From positions 124,001-188,000 of the forward strand of contig CABQNT010000004.1 of assembly GCA_902465605.1 (NCBI GenBank): DNA of 64,000 bases. The letters are read 5' to 3'. Below the pieces are notes generated by a model. It did no database searches. It saw nothing but the letters and a program-made list of their open reading frames with translations, and was not told the origin of the DNA. The DNA is from Prevotella sp902465605 (GTDB lineage Bacteria > Bacteroidota > Bacteroidia > Bacteroidales > Bacteroidaceae). Positions 57,942-64,000 of this stretch are shown here, piece after piece. A program made the translations under genes and the position numbers. Positions within the stretch are counted from its first letter, which is position 1. The number at the start of each line of letters is the position of its first letter.

Positions 57942-60900
57942 TTATGATACAACGACAGCCTCTTCTTCTTGTTCTTTCTTGATTTTGCGTCCCAATACTA
58001 TGTAAGCGATTGGTGATGCCAAGAAGATAGAACTGAGCGTACCTACGAGGACACCAATAATCATGGCAAAGGCGAAACTGCGAATGCTGTCAGCACCAAG
58101 GATGAAGATTGGAACCAACACAATCAATGTAGACACTGAGGTGTTGATGGTACGAGCCAACGTCTGGTTGATAGAATCGTTGAACGTCTTCTGTATATCT
58201 TGTTTTGGATGCAACTTCAAGTTCTCACGGATACGGTCAAATACCACCACCGAGTCGTTGATGTCGTAACCGATTACCGTCAGGATGGCACCGATAAACG
58301 TTTGGTCAATCTCCAGGGAGAAACCTATCCATCCGTAACATAACGAGAATAAGCCGACCACAATCATCGTGTCTATAATCAATGCTGCAACCGAACCAAT
58401 GGAGAAACCAATGTTGCGGAATCGCAGTAAGATATATAAGAAGATACATATCAGTGCAATCACAACGCTCTTGATGGCATTGTTCGTGATGTCCTTAGCG
58501 ATGGATGGACCCACTTTAGAAGAACTGATGATTGATCCACCTTCGCGGATATCAGGGTTCTTGAATGCTTCTATGCTGGATTGCTTCACAAGTCCGGCTT
58601 TCTTCAGAGAGGTATATAGAATCGTTTCTGCCTGATCATCCATCTGTGGGTCATTGCTTTCCAGATTGTAGTTGGTAGATACGCGGAAAGTCTTGCCGTC
58701 GGTACCGATGGCAATCACGGTCGTGGTTGCGGGTTTGCCAGCATTCTTACCTACTGTATTTTGGAATGCATTGTTCAAAGCGTTGCGTACCTCTTCCACA
58801 TGTGTGTTCTTGTCAACCGTCACAACATAGTTGCGTCCACCCGTAAAGTCAATGCTCTGGCTCAGGCCACGAACAATAAAGCTGCCGATGCAGATGACGA
58901 TTGCGATGGCGTAAACCGTGCCACTGGTCTTGAACATGCTCATGAATTTATAGCGTGTGTTCTGCATCATATTCTCTGAGATGCCCGTCCAGAACTTGAG
59001 GTTCAACCATTTGTCTTTGTTCAGTTTGTGCTCATAAACCAAACGTGTCAAGAATACAGCACTGAAGAACGAACAAGCCAAACCAATCAACCATGTGGTA
59101 GCAAATCCTTGGATGGGACCTGTACCGAATATCAACAGGATAACACCCGTGATGGCCGATGTTAAGTTAGAGTCGAAGATGGCACTAAAGGCGTTGCTGT
59201 AACCAGCTGCTACCGCCTGTTTCATGCCTTTTCCTGCTCGTAGTTCCTCTTTGATACGTTCGTATATCAGCACGTTGGCGTCGACGGCCGTACCCAACGT
59301 AAGCACCATACCGGCAATACCCGACATGGTAAGGGCGGCTTGAAACGACGTTAGAATACCCAAGGTGAAGAATACGTTCACAATCAAGGCGCAGTTGGCG
59401 ATCATACCTGGGATGAAATTGTACATCACAATCATGTAAATCATCAACAGCACGAAGGCTATCACGAATGAGATGATACCTTGCTGGATAGACTGTGCAC
59501 CCAGTGTAGGACCAACAACCTCTTCTTGTACGATGCGTGCAGGCGCCGGCATACGACCTGATTTCAGGGTGTTGGCCAAGTCTTTGGTGTCTTCAATGGT
59601 GAAGCTACCCGTGATAGACGATTGTCCGCCGTCAATTTGTCCGGTGATGCGAGGAGAGGTGTACACCAATCCATCCAACACGATGGCAACAGCTCTACCG
59701 ATGTTAGCCTTGGTGATGGCCGACCAGCGGCGTGCGCCGTCGGTGTTCATGGTCATGGAAACCTCTGGCTTACCTGACAAGTGGTCAAACTGGTCGGATG
59801 CGTCAACAATCACATCGCCTTCCAGCGGAGCGCGTCCGGTGGTGGTTGTAATCTTCAAAGCATGCAGTTCGTAATAGTTTTTCACCTGCAGTCCATCGGC
59901 TGGTTTGGCACTCCAAAGCAGTTTCAAATCAGCAGGAAGAATCTGCTTGGCCAGGTCTGAGTGGATAATTCTGTTTACTTCTGCGGTGTCGCGTACACTG
60001 GCATAGCCTACGAGGCTCAGTGCATTGCGCCCCGTGGTACTCAAGATGGCCAACAGCGGGTGCTCTTTCTTGGCGGCAGCAATTTGTTCTTCATTCGAAA
60101 CTTTTATGTCGCCTTGTTTCTTATCTTTCTTAAGTTGGAACTTAGGATCTGCTTTTTTAACGGCTTTCTCTTCACTGGCTTCCGCAACGGCCTTGGTTGC
60201 AGTGGTGTCGGCAGCGGTTGTGTCGGCCACTTGTGTGTCGCCATTAGCCAGACGAGCGTCGAGTTGAGTCAGGTAAGGAATGATTTCTTCAGCATTGAAA
60301 GTCTCCCAGAATTCGAGGTTGGCACTACCTTGCAACAGTTTACGCATACGCTCTGGCTCACGAATACCTGGCATTTCAACCATGATGCGACCTTGTTGTC
60401 CCTCCAATTTCTGGATGTTCGGCTGAACGACACCAAATTGGTCGATACGCGTACGCACGACGTTGAACGAGTTGTCGATGGCCGATTGAGTTTCTTGGCG
60501 CAATGCTTTCTCTACCTCAGCGTCGGTGCTTTGTGGGTTCACCTTACCCTGCAGTTGCTGCGTGGCAAAGATTTCAGCCAATCTGTGGCCTGGTGCATTC
60601 TTCTTGTACGCTTTAATAAAGAGAGAGATAAAATCTTCCTGGCTGGTTTCTTCCTCTGCTCTTGCCTCTTTCATCGATTTCACGAATGCGGCATCTGTCT
60701 TGTGGTCAGCGAGCATTTCTACTACGTCAGGCACTGATATCTCCAATATCACGTTCATACCACCTTTCAGGTCGAGGCCCAATCCGATTTGAGTTTCCAG
60801 ACATCTTTGGTAAGAATAGATGCCCAGATACTTCACAGAGTCTTTGTACTCTTGTTGTGCAATCGGATCTTTCAGCTTTGCTGCTTGGCCATCGTAATAA

Positions 60901-60986
60901 CGAGTGGCTGCTGAAAATGACAAATAGAAGATGCTTGCAAGCGTCAGTAGGACAGCCGTTACAATTACAATTCCTTTGTTTTGCAT
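57942..60986 (-). CDS. secDF: Fused protein-export translocase SecDF
   Basis: 1014-aa membrane protein that uses the proton motive force to pull proteins from SecYEG. SecD half: first helix at 5-25, periplasmic P1 domain (GLGLDLKGGMNVILEISVPD near 70-89) with a low-complexity alanine/lysine insert around 245-300, then helices with the DANVLIYERIKEELRAG motif (about 573-589). SecF half from about 660: FMSMFKTSGTVYAIAI, SIDFTGGRNYVVTVD (about 709-723) and the second motif VIGYDINDSVVVFDRIRENL (about 914-933). Fusion of SecD and SecF is normal in Bacteroidota. Its own promoter and terminator are seen. Confidence 0.95.
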   Translation of the reverse strand: MQNKGIVIVTAVLLTLASIFYLSFSAATRYYDGQAAKLKDPIAQQEYKDSVKYLGIYSYQRCLETQIGLGLDLKGGMNVILEISVPDVVEMLADHKTDAAFVKSMKEARAEEETSQEDFISLFIKAYKKNAPGHRLAEIFATQQLQGKVNPQSTDAEVEKALRQETQSAIDNSFNVVRTRIDQFGVVQPNIQKLEGQQGRIMVEMPGIREPERMRKLLQGSANLEFWETFNAEEIIPYLTQLDARLANGDTQVADTTAADTTATKAVAEASEEKAVKKADPKFQLKKDKKQGDIKVSNEEQIAAAKKEHPLLAILSTTGRNALSLVGYASVRDTAEVNRIIHSDLAKQILPADLKLLWSAKPADGLQVKNYYELHALKITTTTGRAPLEGDVIVDASDQFDHLSGKPEVSMTMNTDGARRWSAITKANIGRAVAIVLDGLVYTSPRITGQIDGGQSSITGSFTIEDTKDLANTLKSGRMPAPARIVQEEVVGPTLGAQSIQQGIISFVIAFVLLMIYMIVMYNFIPGMIANCALIVNVFFTLGILTSFQAALTMSGIAGMVLTLGTAVDANVLIYERIKEELRAGKGMKQAVAAGYSNAFSAIFDSNLTSAITGVILLIFGTGPIQGFATTWLIGLACSFFSAVFLTRLVYEHKLNKDKWLNLKFWTGISENMMQNTRYKFMSMFKTSGTVYAIAIVICIGSFIVRGLSQSIDFTGGRNYVVTVDKNTHVEEVRNALNNAFQNTVGKNAGKPATTTVIAIGTDGKTFRVSTNYNLESNDPQMDDQAETILYTSLKKAGLVKQSSIEAFKNPDIREGGSIISSSKVGPSIAKDITNNAIKSVVIALICIFLYILLRFRNIGFSIGSVAALIIDTMIVVGLFSLCYGWIGFSLEIDQTFIGAILTVIGYDINDSVVVFDRIRENLKLHPKQDIQKTFNDSINQTLARTINTSVSTLIVLVPIFILGADSIRSFAFAMIIGVLVGTLSSIFLASPIAYIVLGRKIKKEQEEEAVVVS

Positions 60987-61037
60987 TTTAATTTATTATT
61001 ATTGATGATTGTTTTTTCACAACTTTTGATAGACGTG

Positions 61038-61045
61038 CAAAGATA
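61038..61045 (-). promoter_or_regulatory. secDF -7 box (TATCTTTG)
   Basis: The minus strand reads TATCTTTG at 61038-61045, 51 nt before the start. The -33 match is poor. Confidence 0.55.
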
Positions 61046-61093
61046 CTATTTTTTTGTTAGTATGAAAAATTTATGGCATTTAAATGCACATTT

Positions 61094-62182
61094 TTAAGCA
61101 TTTGGAGCCTTTTTCAGCCAGCAATAGATAGGATAGTGGTCGCTTGCTTTTATTTTGTTGTCTACCTTGCAGTTGTAGGGTGTCCAGTCTTTCGAGCACA
61201 TCATGTGGTCAATACGCACATAAAATCCACCAAGATGATAGGATATGCCAGGCCCATTTGCCGTTTCAACGTAGCAGTCGCGCAGCTGTTTGGCAATGGT
61301 ACGGCGGGCATACGAATTGGGCCCGTCGTTGAAGTCGCCGCAAAGAATCACGCTTTTGTCCCGATGTGCGGCGATGTATTGGGCGATGGCGTCGGCTTGC
61401 GCGGCTCTGATGCTTGATGCCTCTCCCAGTTTTTTAATGAGGGTTTTGGTGCTAATTTGGGCTGAGTCGCCCTTGATGTTTCCTTTGACAACGCCCTTGA
61501 AGTTGGCTTTGTCTTCTGGTGACAGACCAATGGACTCCAGGTGGTTGTTGATGACAATCACCGTGTCGCCATGAATGTTTAGATAAAAAGCCGTAGAGTG
61601 GTTGCCTTCAGAGGGATAGTTGATGTCTTCTTGGCTGATGATGGGGTGACGGCTGTAGATATCCATGATGTCTCCTTTGTTCTTGGCGTGCGAACCGGCG
61701 TGGTAGGGATATAGTGAATCCATCAGCGCTTTAGCCTTGTCTGAGTACTTACCCCATGCGTCAGACTCCTGAAGGCATACAATGTCTGCGCCTTGCTCTT
61801 TGATAAAGTTAAGCACGGGGTTGTTTTCGTGCTCAAATCCATTACCCCCAAAGAACCAAACATTGTAAGAAAGCACCTTGATGGCACCTTCGGGTGTCTG
61901 CTTAGGAAGGTTGATGGGGAAGTAAACCCTGATGGGTTGGTAGCATGCGAGAAATCCCAGCAGGGGAATCCAGACATGTTTTGGATGGAAAAAAATCCAG
62001 AAAACAAGAAATCCCAGATTGATGCTGATCATCACGGGGAGTAACAATCCCATGCTGGATAGTGAAGGGTGGAGGGCCGGATTGAATCGGTCGGCATAGC
62101 CAACCAGCAACATAACAATGATAGTGGCGATGTTTGCTCCGGCAAAGAGCTGGAAGATAAACTGCTTGATAGCTTTTCCCAT
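61094..62182 (-). CDS. Membrane-anchored endonuclease/exonuclease/phosphatase family protein
   Basis: 362-aa protein with three N-terminal membrane helices (about 12-95) and a C-terminal EEP domain. Catalytic landmarks are VLSYNVWFFGG (about 109-119), IVCLQESDAWG with the metal-binding glutamate, VINNHLESIGLS, GDFNDGPNS and the C-terminal ASDHYPIYC with the catalytic D-H pair. The active site should face the periplasm or outer leaflet; substrate could be nucleic acid or a phosphodiester lipid. It lies 11 bp downstream of the rhomboid gene on the same strand, an arrangement seen in other Bacteroidales. Confidence 0.88.
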   Translation of the reverse strand: MGKAIKQFIFQLFAGANIATIIVMLLVGYADRFNPALHPSLSSMGLLLPVMISINLGFLVFWIFFHPKHVWIPLLGFLACYQPIRVYFPINLPKQTPEGAIKVLSYNVWFFGGNGFEHENNPVLNFIKEQGADIVCLQESDAWGKYSDKAKALMDSLYPYHAGSHAKNKGDIMDIYSRHPIISQEDINYPSEGNHSTAFYLNIHGDTVIVINNHLESIGLSPEDKANFKGVVKGNIKGDSAQISTKTLIKKLGEASSIRAAQADAIAQYIAAHRDKSVILCGDFNDGPNSYARRTIAKQLRDCYVETANGPGISYHLGGFYVRIDHMMCSKDWTPYNCKVDNKIKASDHYPIYCWLKKAPNA

Positions 62183-62193
62183 TCCCCTTCTGC

Positions 62194-63108
62194 TTAACGT
62201 CGATTGCTGCTGTCAAAAAGTTTTTGTTTCTCTTCTGGCGTCAAGCTGTCGTAACCGCTCTTGCGAATCTTATCAAGTATCTTGTCAATTTCCTCTTGTT
62301 CGCGCTGTTTCTGCGCGTTATAATCCCAGTCGCTTTGGCGCTCGTTGTAGGCATCGTGTTTCGTGTTGTCAGCCTTCTTGTGGGAGTGTTCTTCCCACTT
62401 CTGCCGCAAGTTGTCAAAAAATTGCTGCCCGTCCAATCGCGATGAACCGCCATACGGATGACGTCTCCAATAGCGAATCATGAAAAATCCGAATACCATA
62501 CCTCCCAAATGAGCGAAGTGGGCTACGTTTCCGCCGGTTGTGGTCAATGCCATCACCAGTGAAAGACCAGCGTAGAAAATCACGAACCACTTGGCTTTGA
62601 TGGGGATGGGCAGCGGGAAGATAAAGATTCTCTCTTCTGGGAAAATCATGCCGAAGGCCAAGAGCAGCGCGTACACGGCTCCCGAAGCTCCCACGGTGGT
62701 CCATTTGTTGAGAAAGTCGCCCATTGCTATGCGCATCCCGTCGAACGACACACTGTCGTAAGCGGCGAGCCCTTCAACCATATAAGAACCGTATTGCGCC
62801 AGCTCCTGAAACAAACCAGCTCCGATACCACACGATATGTAATAGAACAAAAACTTTTTGGGCCCCCACACGCGTTCAACCACACACCCGAACATCCACA
62901 AGGCAAACATGTTGAAAAAGATGTGTTCAAAAGAGGCATGCATGAACATGTAGGTCACTAATTGGTAAATCCGGAAGTCGGAAGCCAAAAAGAAATGAAG
63001 TCCAAGGATATCATTCAGGTCTACTTGTGACCTGAAAACGTACATGGCGGCAAAGGCCAAGACATTAATGATAAGCAGGTTCTTGGTAACTGTGGGTATA
63101 CTGCGCAT
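62194..63108 (-). CDS. Rhomboid family intramembrane serine protease
   Basis: 304-aa protein with six membrane helices. The catalytic dyad is S142 in TVGASGAVYALL and H200 in NVAHFAHLGGMVFG, and the conserved L1-loop and EHIFFNMFALW (61-71) are present. The C-terminal 80 residues are hydrophilic and rich in charged residues (KQREQEEIDKILDKI). The frame is open to 63147, but a promoter-like box at 63145-63152 places the start at 63108. It is divergent from HU. The second rhomboid that often accompanies it in Bacteroides is not present. Confidence 0.92.
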   Translation of the reverse strand: MRSIPTVTKNLLIINVLAFAAMYVFRSQVDLNDILGLHFFLASDFRIYQLVTYMFMHASFEHIFFNMFALWMFGCVVERVWGPKKFLFYYISCGIGAGLFQELAQYGSYMVEGLAAYDSVSFDGMRIAMGDFLNKWTTVGASGAVYALLLAFGMIFPEERIFIFPLPIPIKAKWFVIFYAGLSLVMALTTTGGNVAHFAHLGGMVFGFFMIRYWRRHPYGGSSRLDGQQFFDNLRQKWEEHSHKKADNTKHDAYNERQSDWDYNAQKQREQEEIDKILDKIRKSGYDSLTPEEKQKLFDSSNRR

Positions 63109-63144
63109 AGATAATTCGTTGTGTAAAAGTCTTTTTAATGCGCA

Positions 63145-63152
63145 CAAAATTA
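63145..63152 (-). promoter_or_regulatory. Rhomboid gene -7 box (TAATTTTG)
   Basis: The minus strand reads TAATTTTG at 63145-63152, 36 nt before the start at 63108. Confidence 0.55.
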
Positions 63153-63234
63153 CGAAAAAACTCTGTCATTCGGCATGAAATCGCTGATTTATCGGCTTTT
63201 TTTGAGCAAATCGTATAAATTTTCTTGTTTTTTG

Positions 63235-63265
63235 TTTGTTTTCTGAAATGTTTGACTTATATTTG
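63235..63265 (+). promoter_or_regulatory. HU promoter
   Basis: TTTG at 63235-63238, 19-bp spacer, TATATTTG at 63258-63265; ATG 55 nt downstream. Exact consensus. Confidence 0.8.
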
Positions 63266-63320
63266 TCCACAATTAGCATGCACATGAATTTTTATTAATC
63301 ATTTTATAAACACAACAGTA

Positions 63321-63593
63321 ATGAATAAAACAGAATTAATCGACAAGATTGCTGAAGCTGCAGGCATCAGCAAGGTAGCTGCGAAGAAGGCTTTAGATGC
63401 AACAACAGATTCCATCAAGGAAGCTTTGAAGGAAGGTGACAAAGTGCAGCTCATTGGCTTCGGTACTTTTAGTGTTTCTGAGCGTTCGGCTCGCGAAGGA
63501 ATCAATCCTTTGACAAAAGAGAAGATTCAAATCGCTGCCAAGAAGGTTGCTAAGTTCAAGGCTGGTGCCGAACTTGCTGACGCTCTCAACTAA
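63321..63593 (+). CDS. HU family DNA-binding protein
   Basis: 90-aa histone-like nucleoid protein. It begins MNKTELIDKIAEAAGISKVA and contains the conserved VQLIGFGTFSVSERSAREG region with the DNA-inserting arm, here GINPLTKEKIQIAAKKVAKF (70-80 region), and the usual proline in the arm (NP). Strong promoter and a perfect terminator flank it, fitting high expression. Confidence 0.96.
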   Translation: MNKTELIDKIAEAAGISKVAAKKALDATTDSIKEALKEGDKVQLIGFGTFSVSERSAREGINPLTKEKIQIAAKKVAKFKAGAELADALN

Positions 63594-63606
63594 TTTTTGT
63601 AGTTAA

Positions 63607-63656
63607 GACAAATAAAAAAGGTGATCTCCAATGTGAAATCACCTTTTTTATTTGTC
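63607..63656. terminator. Bidirectional terminator between HU and tRNA-Gln
   Basis: A perfect 19-bp stem (63607-63625 with 63638-63656, containing AAGGTGAT/ATCACCTT) has A- and T-runs on the two sides, so it serves both converging transcripts. Confidence 0.92.
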
Positions 63657-63665
63657 TTTTGTTTG

Positions 63666-63736
63666 TTGTCCTAAGCGGATTCGAACCACTACAAACAGAA
63701 CCAAAACCTGTTGTGCTACCATTACACCATAGGACA
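63666..63736 (-). tRNA. tRNA-Gln (TTG)
   Basis: 71-nt cloverleaf on the minus strand: acceptor TGTCCTA/TAGGACA, anticodon loop centred on TTG, T arm with TTCGAAT. CCA is not encoded. It has its own promoter at 63803-63834. Confidence 0.95.
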
Positions 63737-63802
63737 AGCATTTAAGCCTTCTCGTCGCCTTTTGAAGCTTCCTAAAAAGCGTCACTCGCTGAAAAGACGG
63801 TG

Positions 63803-63834
63803 CAAAGGTAATCGTTTTTTAGTCTTCCGCCAAA
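63803..63834 (-). promoter_or_regulatory. tRNA-Gln promoter
   Basis: Minus strand: TTTG at 63831-63834, 20-bp spacer, TACCTTTG at 63803-63810. Confidence 0.75.
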
Positions 63835-63929
63835 TTTTTACGTTGATATTTTTTTTGAGCGGCTTTACTTTCATACTGCGATTCCTTATGAACCCCACTA
63901 ATATTAATTTAAAATTAAATGGGTTTTGG

Positions 63930-64000
63930 TTCCGAATTTTCTTGACAACCAACCTCTTCATATTTGGCGTATTTGGTAATCACTCCTCTCTTTGTCGCAA
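63930..64000 (+). repeat. Start of another copy (E) of the ~380-bp intergenic repeat, cut by window end
   Basis: TTTTCTTGACAACCAACCTC and TTCATATTTGGCGTATTTGG match the opening of copy C (TTTTCTTGACAAACACCTCT, then TTGGCGTATTTGCG). The rest lies beyond the window. The preceding 63835-63929 shows nothing else. Confidence 0.65.

Overview
The window reads as ordinary chromosome of a Bacteroidales bacterium, most likely a Prevotella-like genus (Prevotellaceae). The grounds are the Bacteroidota promoter form (TTTG, about 19-20 bp, TAnnTTTG) in front of many genes, the near absence of Shine-Dalgarno sequences, and family content typical of the phylum: DUF4271 beside hemD, DUF3943, DUF2851, DUF3467, a fused SecDF, a fimbrillin-like lipoprotein, a GH84 enzyme and the LolC/E-like permease next to rbfA. 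I found no rRNA genes, CRISPR array, prophage or transposase gene.

Layout. 1-2316 holds a GH84 beta-N-acetylglucosaminidase cut by the left edge. It converges on a YitT-family membrane protein (2403-3323, minus). After a repeat-filled gap come a DUF3467 gene and the fumarate reductase/succinate dehydrogenase operon frdC-frdA-frdB (4855-8856). A small four-helix-bundle gene bracketed by inverted octamer-repeat arrays sits between frdA and frdB. 9004-14922 carries a LolC/E-like permease and rbfA (minus), an acyltransferase, an O-methyltransferase and aroQ (minus), then xerD and a LysR regulator next to a YeiH-type transporter (15455-16495). 16591-19648 has a PfkB sugar kinase (minus) and a DEAD-box helicase. 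20098-26228 is a surface and secretion cluster: an unlisted 56-aa peptide gene, a 914-aa fimbrillin-like lipoprotein and a secreted M16 protease.

27246-32333 is housekeeping: metK, DUF4271, hemD, rnpA, yidD, tyrS. 32483-38527 carries DUF3943, a secreted glycerophosphodiesterase, a VanX-like dipeptidase, a THUMP-like methyltransferase and a GNAT-like protein. 38675-45980 has parE, an S41 protease, a UPF0597 cysteine desulfidase-like enzyme and DsbD (the last two minus). tRNA-Gly and tRNA-Leu lead into a TPR/OmpA-like lipoprotein, a cysteine-less thioredoxin-fold lipoprotein and a YifB/ComM ATPase. metG, DUF2851, a thioesterase, dprA and dusB follow; then SecDF, an endonuclease/phosphatase-family protein and a rhomboid protease on the minus strand, HU on the plus strand, and tRNA-Gln (minus).

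The most unusual material is between genes. (1) Tandem octamers of the type (AAACTCAT)n occur at three sites. One inverted pair brackets the four-helix-bundle gene inside the frd operon, one inverted pair encloses only 39 bp, and one array stands alone. Each site places an array just before a start codon. (2) A degenerate interspersed repeat of about 380 bp occurs up to five times, always in long intergenic gaps, with a conserved hairpin core and a conserved tail. (3) A GTAGGGGCGTGATT palindromic repeat and a 22-bp x4 tandem repeat fill two other gaps. All annotations are by eye from the sequence and translations; no database search was run.
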